Shown here one piece after another: positions 1 through 7,985 of a DNA stretch of 64,000 nucleotides. A program made the translations under genes and the position numbers. Each line of letters begins with the position of its first letter. The stretch's first letter is position 1. The notes under the pieces were generated by a model. The model did not search any database, was not told the origin of the DNA, and saw nothing but the letters and a program-made list of their open reading frames with translations. The stretch comes from Streptomyces tuirus (GTDB lineage: Bacteria > Actinomycetota > Actinomycetes > Streptomycetales > Streptomycetaceae): contig JAGTPG010000001.1 in NCBI GenBank assembly GCA_018195615.1, positions 1,488,001 through 1,552,000 on the forward strand, given 5' to 3'.

Positions 1-277
1 CCAGCGGGATCATCACGGTCAGTTCGGTCTGCCCGGTGTAGTCGATGAGCACGACGAAGAACGCCAGCGACGGGATGGCGTACAGCACGGTCGTGACGCT
101 GAGGACGGGCGGGTACAGCCAGCGGAAGCGTACGCACAGCTGGGCGATGGGCAGTGCGAGGAGCAGTCCGGCCGCGACCGGCAGCAGGGCTTCCCTCAGG
201 TGGAGCCCGACCAGCCCGATCCAGCTGTGCTGGAGGTCGCTGGGGATGTCGAAGAAGTCGTGGAGGTAGTCGCTCAT
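1..277 (-). CDS. Osmolyte (choline/glycine betaine/proline) ABC transporter permease, partial
   Basis: N-terminal about 92 residues of an integral membrane permease; the rest lies beyond the left edge. It begins MSDYLHDFFDIPSDLQHSW and enters hydrophobic segments (LREALLPVAAGLLLALPIAQ, then a second after FRWLYPPVLSVTTVLYAIP), the pattern of OpuCB/ProW-type permeases. Its ATG overlaps the stop of the ATP-binding gene by 4 bases (ATGA), so the two are translationally coupled. Role inferred from the family and the partner gene: uptake of a quaternary-ammonium compatible solute. Confidence 0.8.
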   Translation of the reverse strand, partial: MSDYLHDFFDIPSDLQHSWIGLVGLHLREALLPVAAGLLLALPIAQLCVRFRWLYPPVLSVTTVLYAIPSLAFFVVLIDYTGQTELTVMIPL

Positions 278-1404
278 CCGGCGACCTTCTCGTCGTCGCG
301 CTCGTCGTCGCGCCCCGCCGCGTGGGCGCTGCGGATCGCCTCGCCGATGGTCTGCTGCGAGACGACTCCGGTCACCCGGCCGTCGGTGTCCACGGCGACG
401 GCCCAGCCGGTCGGGGAGAGCACCGCGCAGTCGAGGGCGACGCGCAGGGAGTCGGTGCCGGGACGAACGGTCGCCCGTGGGACAGGAGCCGGTCCGGCCT
501 GATGTCCCCGGCCGTCAGGTCGCGCGGCTCGCTCCAGCCGAGCGGTCTGCCGTCCGCGTCGGTCACCAGGAGGTAGGGGCGTCGGGGCGGCGATCTGCTC
601 GGCGGTCGCGTCGAGCGGGATCACCGGGCCGGTCGTCAGCTCGAGCCGCCCGGACGGGAAGAACGACAGCCGCCGGATGCCGCGGTCGCCGCCGAGGAAG
701 TCCTCGACGAAGGTGTCGGCGGGGCTGGACAGCAGCTCGGCGGGCGGGGCGTACTGGGCGAGGTGACCGCCGGTGCGCATCACGGCGACCATGGTGCCGA
801 GTTTGATCGCCTCGTCGATGTCGTGGGTGACGAAGACGATCGTCTTGCCCAGCTCGTCCTGGATGCGCAGCAGTTCGTCCTGGAGTCCCTTGCGCACCAC
901 GGGGTCGACCGCCGAGAACGGCTCGTCCATGAGCAGCACCGGCGGATCGGCGGCGAGCGCCCGGGCCACGCCCACGCGTTGCTGCTGGCCGCCGGACAGC
1001 TGGTACGGGTACCGCTTGGCGAGCGCGGCGTCGAGGCCGACGCGTTCCATCAGCTCGGCGGCCCGGGCCCGGGCCTTCTGCTTGCCCCAGCCGAGCATGC
1101 GGGGCACGGTCGCGATGTTGTCGACGATCGTGCGGTGCTGGAAGAGGCCGGCGTTCTGGATGACGTAACCCATGGACCGGCGCAGGGTGGTGACGGGCTG
1201 TCGCTGGATGTCCTCGCCGTCGAGGAGGATCGTTCCCTCGCTGGGTTCGACCATCCGGTTGATCATCCGCAGCGTGGTCGTCTTGCCGCAGCCCGACGGT
1301 CCGACGAGGACGGTGATCGAGCGGTCGGGTATCTCCAGCGAGAGCCGGTCGACCGCCACCGTGCCGTCCGGGTACCGCTTGGTGACTGATTCCATCCGTA
1401 TCAA
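274..1404 (-). CDS. Glycine betaine/choline/proline ABC transporter ATP-binding protein with CBS domains
   Basis: ATPase of an osmolyte importer. Visible motifs are Walker A GPSGCGKTT (about residues 35-43), Q-loop, signature LSGGQQQRV, Walker B LLMDEPFS and switch His in FVTHDIDEA. A C-terminal CBS-type region follows (VVSQQTIGEA near the end), typical of OpuA/OpuCA ATPases where it senses ionic strength. The TTG at 1404 gives MIRMESVTKRYPDG, matching the usual N-terminus; ATG at 1395 is the alternative. The CBS region appears shifted between about 585 and 462: the neighbouring frame reads VTDADGRPLGWSEP there, so two compensating 1-base errors are likely. Coupled to the permease downstream. 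Confidence 0.9.
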   Translation of the reverse strand: MIRMESVTKRYPDGTVAVDRLSLEIPDRSITVLVGPSGCGKTTTLRMINRMVEPSEGTILLDGEDIQRQPVTTLRRSMGYVIQNAGLFQHRTIVDNIATVPRMLGWGKQKARARAAELMERVGLDAALAKRYPYQLSGGQQQRVGVARALAADPPVLLMDEPFSAVDPVVRKGLQDELLRIQDELGKTIVFVTHDIDEAIKLGTMVAVMRTGGHLAQYAPPAELLSSPADTFVEDFLGGDRGIRRLSFFPSGRLELTTGPVIPLDATAEQIAAPTPLPPGDRRGRQTARLERAARPDGRGHQAGPAPVPRATVRPGTDSLRVALDCAVLSPTGWAVAVDTDGRVTGVVSQQTIGEAIRSAHAAGRDDERDDEKVAG

Positions 1405-1471
1405 GACGCCGGAGCCCTTCGGGTTGGCGGTGACTTCTGGCCATGGTCGTGCGGGCTGTTGCCGGTCGAGT

Positions 1472-2953
1472 CTAGACGGCGGCGGTTTCCGGACCCGGTG
1501 CGGCCTGGAGTCCCCCCCCGTTCAGCGGCAGCCGCACGGTGAACACCGTCGTCCCCGGCTCGCTGTCCAGCTCGATGCGGCCGCCGTGGGCGCGGACCAG
1601 GGACTGGGCGACCGCGAGACCGAGGCCGCTGCCGCCGCGGTCGCGGCTGCGGGCCTTGTCGACGCGGTAGAAGCGGTCGAAGACGCGGGCCCGGTCGTCG
1701 GGCGGGATGCCGGGGCCGGTGTCGGTGACCCGTACCTCGGCGGCGTCGGGCGTGACGCGCACCTCCACGGACACCTTCGTACCCGCGGGCGTGTGCACGG
1801 CCGCGTTGGCCAGGAGGTTGTCGACGACCTGCCGGATGCGCAGCGGGTCCATCCGCAGCCGCACCGGACGCGGACCGGCCGGCACGCTCAGCGGATGGTC
1901 GGGGCGGCCCGCGCGGAAGGCGTCGCCGGCCTGGCACACCAGCTCCACCAGATCGGCGTCCTGGAGCCGCAGCGGTGTCTCCACCTCCGCCGCGTCCAGC
2001 CGCGCGAGCAGCAGCAGGTCGTCGAGGAGTACGCCCATGCGGGCGGCCTCGGCGCGCAGCCGGGCCAGATGCCGGTCGCGTTCCTCGGGGGCGTTGGCGG
2101 CGGCGTACTGGAACAGATCGGCGTAGCCGCGCACGGACATCAGCGGGGTGCGCAGCTCGTGCGAGGCGTCGGCGACGAACCGGCGCAGCCGCTGTTCGGC
2201 CTCGGCGCGCACGGCGAGGGAGTCGTCGATGTGCTCCAGCATCGTGTTGAAGGCGGTCCGCAGCTCGTCCACCTCCGGCCCGCCGTCCCGGCCGTCCGCG
2301 CGCAGCGGCAGCCGGGCGGCCGACTCGGTCAGGTCGTGCGAGGCGATGCCGTGCGCGGTGGACGCCATGTCGCTGAGCGGCTTCAGACCGCGGCGCAGCA
2401 TCCGGCGGCCGAAGACGACCAGCGCCAGCAGCGCGAGCCCGAAGGCGACGACCTGGATCGTGATCAGCTGCCCGACCGTGTCCTCGATGTCGTCCATGGG
2501 CGCGGCGCTGACCAGGACCACCCCGGGCTCGACCTGGCAGGCGCGCAGCCGGTAGGAGCCCGCGCCCTTGAGGTGCTCGGTGCGCAGCAGCTCCGTGTGC
2601 GCGGCGGTCTGCGCCCGGGCCAGGGAGGTGAAGTCGTCGACGTCCTTCGGCAGGTCGCCGGGGTCCTCGGGCCTGCGGAGCTCGGGCGTGCCCTCCGACA
2701 CGTCGTACACGGCGTAGAACCAGCTGTAGTACTTCTTGCCCGAGAGGGTGCCGTAGTCCGCGATGCTCTTGGACTGGGCGATCTGGGCCTGTGCCAGCTG
2801 GGTGTCGAGCTGGGCGGAGAGGTAGTCCCTCATGTACGTGGTCAGGGCCGTGCCGACCACGGCGAACACGACCAGCGCCAATGCGCCGAGGCCCAGGGCC
2901 AGCCGGGTGCCCAGGCGCATCCTGCGGTAAGTCCGCCGCAACCGGGCGATCAC
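1472..2953 (-). CDS. Two-component sensor histidine kinase (HAMP, HisKA, HATPase)
   Basis: Membrane sensor kinase of about 493 residues. TM1 is about residues 17-40, an extracytoplasmic loop about 41-162, TM2 about 163-182, then HAMP, a dimerisation/phosphoacceptor helix with His265 in DASHELRTPL, and a catalytic ATPase domain with N box NLLANAAVH, DTGPGIP and GGSGLGLAVA. The GTG start at 2953 was chosen because it overlaps the response regulator stop (GTGA), the usual coupling; the open frame extends further upstream but only inside the regulator. The pair lies divergent from the flavocytochrome/FMN-protein/ApbE operon, so it probably controls that operon; this is inferred from position only. 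Confidence 0.93.
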   Translation of the reverse strand: MIARLRRTYRRMRLGTRLALGLGALALVVFAVVGTALTTYMRDYLSAQLDTQLAQAQIAQSKSIADYGTLSGKKYYSWFYAVYDVSEGTPELRRPEDPGDLPKDVDDFTSLARAQTAAHTELLRTEHLKGAGSYRLRACQVEPGVVLVSAAPMDDIEDTVGQLITIQVVAFGLALLALVVFGRRMLRRGLKPLSDMASTAHGIASHDLTESAARLPLRADGRDGGPEVDELRTAFNTMLEHIDDSLAVRAEAEQRLRRFVADASHELRTPLMSVRGYADLFQYAAANAPEERDRHLARLRAEAARMGVLLDDLLLLARLDAAEVETPLRLQDADLVELVCQAGDAFRAGRPDHPLSVPAGPRPVRLRMDPLRIRQVVDNLLANAAVHTPAGTKVSVEVRVTPDAAEVRVTDTGPGIPPDDRARVFDRFYRVDKARSRDRGGSGLGLAVAQSLVRAHGGRIELDSEPGTTVFTVRLPLNGGGLQAAPGPETAAV

Positions 2954-3666
2954 TCGGAGGCCTGCCGCAGGACGTAGCCGAAGCCGCGCACGGTGTGGAT
3001 CAGCGGCGCGCCGCCGTCGTCCGTCTCGTCGAGTTTGCGGCGCAGCCGGCTGACGACCAGCTCGACGACGTTGGACCGGCCGCCGAACCCGTACTCCCAC
3101 ACGTGGTCGAGGATCTGTGCCTTGGTGAGCACGGTGGGCGACTTGCGCATGAGGTAGCGCAGCACCTCGTACTCGGTCGGGGTCAGCGACAGCAGCGTGT
3201 CGCCGCGCCGCACCTCGCGGGTGTCCTCGTCCATGGTGAGGTCGCCGACCTGGAGCAAGGACCGCTGGAAGGCGGGGCCGGCGCTGCGCCGCAGCACGGT
3301 GCGCAGCCGGGCCATCAGCTCCTCCACGGCGAACGGCTTGACCAGGTAGTCGTCGCCGCCCCGGGTGAGGCCCGCGACCCGGTCGGCGACGCCGTCGCGG
3401 GCGGTGAGGAACACCACCGGCACCATCGTGCCGGAGGCGCGCAGCCGGTCCAGGACACCGAAGCCGTCCACGCCGGGCAGCATCAGGTCCAGCACCACGA
3501 TGTCGGGGTGGAACTCGGCGGCCCGCTTCAGCGCGTCCTCGCCGGAGTACGCCGTGACCGCCTCCCAGCCCTCGTAGCGGGCGACGGTCGCCACGAGATC
3601 GGCGATGGGCGGGTCGTCGTCGACGACGAGCAGTCGTACTTTTTCCACCCGCTCATAGTGCTTCAC
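2950..3666 (-). CDS. OmpR/PhoB-family response regulator
   Basis: DNA-binding response regulator with an N-terminal receiver (acidic cluster VVDDDPP, phosphoacceptor Asp in VVLDLMLPG, Lys in YLVKPF) and a C-terminal winged helix (LSLTPTEYEVLRYLM, SRLRRKLD, HTVRGFGYVL). Partner of the histidine kinase, with which it overlaps by 4 bases. Start taken as GTG 3666, preceded by AGGACAG; a GTG at 3648 (VEKVRLLVVDDD) is a reasonable alternative, and the upstream extension to 3762 looks non-coding because it runs across the divergent promoter. Confidence 0.92.
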   Translation of the reverse strand: MKHYERVEKVRLLVVDDDPPIADLVATVARYEGWEAVTAYSGEDALKRAAEFHPDIVVLDLMLPGVDGFGVLDRLRASGTMVPVVFLTARDGVADRVAGLTRGGDDYLVKPFAVEELMARLRTVLRRSAGPAFQRSLLQVGDLTMDEDTREVRRGDTLLSLTPTEYEVLRYLMRKSPTVLTKAQILDHVWEYGFGGRSNVVELVVSRLRRKLDETDDGGAPLIHTVRGFGYVLRQASE

Positions 3667-3716
3667 CTGTCCTGCGCCTCCATAGCCGTCCGCCCCTTCG
3701 CCGCGGGATCGATAAA

Positions 3717-3728
3717 AACTTGAAAGTT
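3717..3728. promoter_or_regulatory. Possible operator in divergent promoter (AACTTGAAAGTT)
   Basis: Inverted repeat AACTT-GA-AAGTT, AT-rich against a very GC-rich background, lying between the response regulator and the flavocytochrome gene. It is a candidate binding site for the adjacent regulator, but OmpR-type proteins often use direct repeats, so this is tentative. Confidence 0.35.
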
Positions 3729-3800
3729 GAGCGACAGTATTCCGACAGCTCCTCCGCGACAAGCTCGGAGTCCCAGGATCCGATCAAGGAGCTGCCGACC

Positions 3801-5141
3801 GTGACGACCCTCCAACGACCCCCCACCGCGACACGGACCGGCGTGCGCCCGAGAGTCGTGGGCCGCGCCGGCCTGTACGCGGTGCTGCTCGGCAACGCGG
3901 CCGTGGTGACCGTCTTCTTCGTCCAGGCCGGATTCACCTCGAACACGCTGATCGTGCTGGGCCGGCTGGCCGGGCTGTACGGGGCGCTGCTCATGGCGTT
4001 CCAGCTGCTGCTGGTGGCCCGGCTGCCGTGGTTCGACCGGCGGATCGGCATGGACCGGCTGACGTCCTGGCACCGCTGGACCGGCTTCTCGGTGCTGTGG
4101 CTGCTGCTGGCGCACGCGGTGTTCATCGTCTTCGGCTACGCGCAGTCCTCGTCCCTGGACCCGGTGAACCAGTTGGTGGACCTCGCCGAGACCGTCGAGG
4201 GCGTGCTGCGCGCGATCGTCGCCCTGGCGATCATCATCGCGGTCGGCGTGGTCTCGGCCCGCTACGCCCGGCGCCGGCTGGCCTACGAGACCTGGCACTT
4301 CATCCACCTGTACACCTACGTCGCGGTGGTGCTGGCGTTCACCCACCAGGTGGCGGCGGGCACGACCTTCACCTCGTCGTCCGTGGCGAGGACGTACTGG
4401 TCGGCCGTGTGGGGCGTGGCCCTCGCCGCGGTGTTCGTGGGCCGGCTGGTGCTGCCGCTGTGGCGCAACCTCCGCCACCAGCTCCGTGTGACGGCCGTCG
4501 TCCCGGAGAACGACGACGTCGTCTCGATCTACGTCACGGGCCGTGACCTGGACCGCCTGCCCGCCCGGGCCGGACAGTTCTTCCTGTGGCGGTTCCTGAC
4601 GAAGGACCGCTGGTGGCAGGCGAACCCGTTCTCGCTGTCGGCCGCCCCGGACGGCCGTACGCTCCGCCTGACCGCCAAGCGGGCCGGTGACGGCAGCGCC
4701 GCCCTGCGGCACCTGAAGACCGGCACGCGTGTGTTCGCCGAGGGCCCCTACGGCGCCTTCACCACCCTGCACCGCACCCGCCCGGACGCGCTGCTCATCG
4801 CCGGCGGTGTCGGTGTCACCCCCATCCGGGCACTGCTGGAGGAGCTGCACGGCCACGCGGTCGTGATCTACCGGGTCGCCACGGACCAGGACGCCGTCCT
4901 CTACGACGAGCTGCGCGAGCTCGCGCTCACCAAGGGCGCCGAGCTGCACCTGGTCACCGGCCCGCCCGTGCCCGACCGGCTGGCGCCGCCGGAGCTGGCC
5001 CGCCTGGTGCCGGACATCACCGGCCGGGACGTCTACCTGTGCGGTCCGCCGCCGATGATGAACGCGGTGCTCGGCAGCCTGCGCGAGCTGGGCGTGCCCA
5101 AACCGCAGATCCACTTCGAACGCTTCAGCCTGGCCGGATGA
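3801..5141 (+). CDS. Ferric-reductase-like membrane flavocytochrome (heme, FAD and NAD(P) domains)
   Basis: Membrane oxidoreductase of 446 residues that should move electrons from cytoplasmic NAD(P)H through FAD and heme across the membrane. The N-terminal half has about six TM helices with paired His residues suited to heme (SWHRWTG, LLAHAVF, WHFIHLYTY, FTHQV). The C-terminal half has an FAD-binding barrel (NPFSLSAAP) and an NAD(P) domain (IAGGVGVTPIR, YLCGPPPMM). GTG 3801 was chosen because AAGGAG lies 8 bases upstream; an in-frame TTG at 3720 lies in the divergent promoter. First gene of an operon with the FMN-binding protein (13-base gap) and apbE. Confidence 0.9.
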   Translation: MTTLQRPPTATRTGVRPRVVGRAGLYAVLLGNAAVVTVFFVQAGFTSNTLIVLGRLAGLYGALLMAFQLLLVARLPWFDRRIGMDRLTSWHRWTGFSVLWLLLAHAVFIVFGYAQSSSLDPVNQLVDLAETVEGVLRAIVALAIIIAVGVVSARYARRRLAYETWHFIHLYTYVAVVLAFTHQVAAGTTFTSSSVARTYWSAVWGVALAAVFVGRLVLPLWRNLRHQLRVTAVVPENDDVVSIYVTGRDLDRLPARAGQFFLWRFLTKDRWWQANPFSLSAAPDGRTLRLTAKRAGDGSAALRHLKTGTRVFAEGPYGAFTTLHRTRPDALLIAGGVGVTPIRALLEELHGHAVVIYRVATDQDAVLYDELRELALTKGAELHLVTGPPVPDRLAPPELARLVPDITGRDVYLCGPPPMMNAVLGSLRELGVPKPQIHFERFSLAG

Positions 5142-5154
5142 CGAGGAGACTGTC

Positions 5155-5577
5155 GTGAAGCGAGCCATACCCGTCCTCGTCCTGAGCGTCGCCGGTCTGA
5201 TCCCGGTCTGGCGGTACGCGCCGTCGCAGGACACCGGGTCGTCGTCGACCGTCACGGAGGCCGCGGCACCGGCGTCGACCCCCTCGGCCTCGTCGTCCTC
5301 GGGATCCGGTGGCACGACGTCCACAGTCGTCTCGGGGTCCACGATCGACACCGAGAAGGGCCCGGTACAGGTCGAGGTCACCTTCGACGGCGACAAGATC
5401 GCCTCGGTGCGGATGCTCCGGCAGCCGAACCATCCGCAGACCACGGCCGCCGTGCCCCGGCTGATCGAGGAGACGCTCCAGGCGCAGAGCGCCGACATCG
5501 ACACGGTGTCCGGCGCCACGATCACCAGCGACGGCTACAAGGAGTCCCTCCAGGCCGCCATCGACGCGAAGGGCTGA
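5155..5577 (+). CDS. Extracytosolic FMN-binding domain protein (covalent flavin carrier)
   Basis: A 140-residue protein with an N-terminal hydrophobic signal/anchor (about 4-18), a Ser/Thr/Ala linker to about residue 60, then one FMN-binding domain. The motif DTVSGATITS near the C-terminus contains SGAT, where ApbE enzymes attach FMN to Thr through a phosphoester. It sits between the flavocytochrome and apbE genes, so it should accept electrons from the membrane flavocytochrome outside the membrane after flavinylation. GTG start preceded by GAGGAG. Confidence 0.9.
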   Translation: MKRAIPVLVLSVAGLIPVWRYAPSQDTGSSSTVTEAAAPASTPSASSSSGSGGTTSTVVSGSTIDTEKGPVQVEVTFDGDKIASVRMLRQPNHPQTTAAVPRLIEETLQAQSADIDTVSGATITSDGYKESLQAAIDAKG

Positions 5578-5581
5578 CGGC

Positions 5582-6333
5582 ATGCGGCGCGTCGAACACG
5601 TCATGGGCTTCCCGGTGTCGGTCCGGATCGACGACGCGGACGTCCCCGAGGCAGCGGTGGACGGCCTCTTCGCCTGGCTGCACGAGGTCGACGCGCGGTT
5701 CAGCCCGTTCCGGCCGGACAGCGAGGTGTCACGGCTGGACCGCGGGGAGGTGCGCGAGCCCAGCCCGGAGCTCCGGGAGGTCCTGGACCTGTGCGAGGAG
5801 TACCGGATCGCGACCGGGGCGCCTTCGACGCACGCCTGCCCGGTCGCGGCCTCGACCCCTGCGCCGTGGTCAAGGGCTGGTCGGTGCAGAAGGGCGCCGA
5901 GCTGCTGAGGGCGGCCGGGGCGCGGCGCTTCTGCCTCAACGCGGGCGGTGACGTGATCGCCGCCGGCGGCCCCTGGCGCGTGGGGGTACGGCATCCCGAG
6001 CACGCCGACAAGCTGTGCACGGTGCTTGACCTCACGGACCGGGCCGTCGCGACCTCCGCCCGCTACGAGCGCGGCGACCACATCCTCGACGGCCGCACGG
6101 GCCGCCCGGCGACCGGGCTGCTCAGCCTCACGGTCGTCGCCCCCACCCTCACCGAGGCCGACACCGTCGCGACGGCGGCCTTCGCGCTGGGCGCGGAGGG
6201 CGTCGAGTGGGCGGCGGCGCGGGAGGGGTGCGAGGTCTTCGCGGTGGACGCCGGGCGGCGGGTCCTGCGGTCGGCGGGCTTCCCGGTCGGCGGGGAACGG
6301 ACAGCCGTGCCGTCGGGCGGGATAGGGTCCTGA
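5582..6333 (+). CDS. apbE: FAD:protein FMN transferase ApbE (1-base frameshift)
   Basis: Transfers FMN from FAD to Thr in SGAT motifs of proteins such as the one encoded just upstream. The first frame gives MRRVEHVMGFPVSVRI and continues to EYRIATG; near 5815-5820 the reading must move by one base to give GGAFDARLPGRGLDPCAVVKGWSVQ and continue to the end, including LNAGGDVIAAGG and the C-terminal TVATAAFALG. One G appears missing from the run in accggggcgcc, and restoring it gives one uninterrupted protein of about 250 residues. Last gene of the flavocytochrome operon. Confidence 0.88.
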
Positions 6334-6366
6334 AGGATCACTGCCGAACGGAAGGCGGCCGACGGC

Positions 6367-6909
6367 ATGAACGCCACAGTGACCGCGGTCAGCAGCAACG
6401 GCGAGTACTCGTTCACCAAGCCGAACCGCGACAGCATCACCCTGCTCGCCGGACTCGGCGTCGAGGGCGACGTCCACGCGGGGGTGACGGTCAAACACCG
6501 TTCACGCGTCGCGCAGGACCCCACCCAGCCGAACCTGCGTCAGGTGCACCTCATCCACGAGGAACTGTTCGCCGAGGTCGCCGAGGCCGGCTTCACGGTC
6601 ACGCCCGGCGAGCTCGGGGAGAACATCACCACGCGCGGCATCGACCTGCTCGGCCTGCCGGTCGGCACACTGCTGCGGATCGGCGAGAGCGCGGTGGTGG
6701 AAGTGACCGGTCTGCGCAACCCCTGCCTGCAGATCGACGCCTTCCAGGACGGGCTGCTGAAGCAGGTCGCCGGCCGTGACGAGACCGGACGTGTCGTGCG
6801 CAAGGCCGGCATCATGAGCGTCGTGCGCGAGGGCGGCGTGGTGCGGCCCGGCGACACCGTCGACGTGCGGCTCCCGGCGGAACCGCACCGGCCGCTGGAA
6901 CGCGTCTGA
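6367..6909 (+). CDS. MOSC domain-containing protein
   Basis: A 180-residue stand-alone MOSC protein (molybdenum cofactor sulfurase C-terminal family), a sulfur-carrier fold used with molybdenum cofactor or for detoxification. Visible features are GVEGDVHAG, VHLIHEELF, GELGENITTRGIDL and the conserved Cys in LRNPCLQID expected to carry persulfide. The gene starts 33 bases after apbE on the same strand and converges on the DyP gene with a 9-base gap. Substrate is not predictable. Confidence 0.88.
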   Translation: MNATVTAVSSNGEYSFTKPNRDSITLLAGLGVEGDVHAGVTVKHRSRVAQDPTQPNLRQVHLIHEELFAEVAEAGFTVTPGELGENITTRGIDLLGLPVGTLLRIGESAVVEVTGLRNPCLQIDAFQDGLLKQVAGRDETGRVVRKAGIMSVVREGGVVRPGDTVDVRLPAEPHRPLERV

Positions 6910-6918
6910 ACGAGCCCG

Positions 6919-7857
6919 TCAGGAGTCGGGCAAGGCCTCCAGGAACCCCGCCGGCGGTACGAAGAACAGGCTGCCGGTCACGGCCCGTGAGTAGTCCAGC
7001 AGCGGGTCGGGGCCCGAGCCCGGTCCGCCGAGGAACATCTTGCGCAGCATCGTCTCGGGTATCTCCGGCGTGCGCGCGTAGGCCACGAAGTACGTGCCGA
7101 ACTCGCCGTGCCCGGGCCTGCCGAACGGCATCGCCGAGCGCAGGATCTTCTGCTCCGAGCCGTCCGGGCCGAGGACGGTGTTGACGTCCTTGTGGGAGCC
7201 GGGCGCGTCGAGTTCGAGGTTGGTGAGCTTGGTGCGGCCGATCACCTTCTCCTGCGCCTCGACGGCGAGGGCCTCCCAGGCGTCCACGTCGTGCAGGTAC
7301 TTCTGCACGAGCGCGTAGCTGCCGCCCCGGAACCCGGGATCCTCGTCGCCGACGAGAGCCGCGTCGGCCGCGGCCTGCCCGACCGGGTTCTCGGTGCCGT
7401 CGACGAAGCCGAGGACGTTGCGCGAGTCGAAGTACGAGAACGCCTGCGTCTCGTCCCGCACGGTGATCGTGCCGCGCAGCCTCCGGACCAGTTCGGCGGC
7501 GAGGGCGAAGCACAGGTCGGTGCGGGCGGCCTTGATGTGCAGGAACAGGTCGCCCGGGGTGGCCGGGGCGTGGTGCCGGGGCCCGGCCAGTTCACGGAAC
7601 GGGTGCAGTCCGGCGGGCCTGGGGCCGCCGAACAGCCGGCTCCAGGCCCGGGCTCCGACACCGGCGACGCAGCCCAGCCCACCGTCGGGGCTGGGGAAGC
7701 CGACGGACCGCACCAGGCCCGCGAGGGACCCCAGCACCTCCCGTACGACGGCTTCCCCGCCGGAGTCGATCGTGGCGACCAGGAACACCGCGACCGACGC
7801 CGGCGGGTTCAGCACCGGCTGTGGCAGCGTCTCTCCCGAGGGCAGCGGTGACGTCAT
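6919..7857 (-). CDS. DyP-type heme peroxidase (class B / YfeX-like)
   Basis: Heme peroxidase of 312 residues. The DyP signature GxxDG is present as GFVDGTENP, with the catalytic Asp; the proximal His is probably in PGSHKDVNTV, and IRSAMPFG-like residues (ILRSAMPFG) follow as in class B enzymes. FGTYFVAYARTPEIPETML near the C-terminus is also typical. No Tat signal or encapsulin gene is visible, so it looks cytoplasmic. The frame stays open upstream into the GH42 gene; ATG 7857 gives the family-length N-terminus. Confidence 0.9.
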   Translation of the reverse strand: MTSPLPSGETLPQPVLNPPASVAVFLVATIDSGGEAVVREVLGSLAGLVRSVGFPSPDGGLGCVAGVGARAWSRLFGGPRPAGLHPFRELAGPRHHAPATPGDLFLHIKAARTDLCFALAAELVRRLRGTITVRDETQAFSYFDSRNVLGFVDGTENPVGQAAADAALVGDEDPGFRGGSYALVQKYLHDVDAWEALAVEAQEKVIGRTKLTNLELDAPGSHKDVNTVLGPDGSEQKILRSAMPFGRPGHGEFGTYFVAYARTPEIPETMLRKMFLGGPGSGPDPLLDYSRAVTGSLFFVPPAGFLEALPDS

Positions 7858-7952
7858 GGTTTTCCCATCCCTTCGCCCGGCCGACACGGCCCGCCCGCTC
7901 CCCCTCCGGGGCGGCGCGGCCCACGCCCCTGACACGATGCCCAGCGAACAGG

Positions 7953-7972
7953 CGGCCGGAACTCCCCGGCCG
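7953..7972 (-). terminator. Hairpin after GH42 operon
   Basis: A 7-bp perfect stem (CGGCCGG / CCGGCCG) with a 6-base loop, just downstream of the GH42 stop. Plausible transcription terminator for the minus-strand sugar operon; there is no clear T-run. Confidence 0.45.
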
Positions 7973-7985
7973 GAAAGGACGGTTG

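Noticed and set aside
1172..2977. 600-residue plus-strand open frame opposite the histidine kinase
   Set aside because: Shadow of a clear kinase gene; no domain or ribosome site.
5582..6333. apbE as a pseudogene
   Set aside because: Both halves have intact motifs, one G restores the frame, and its target SGAT protein is adjacent; sequencing error is simpler.
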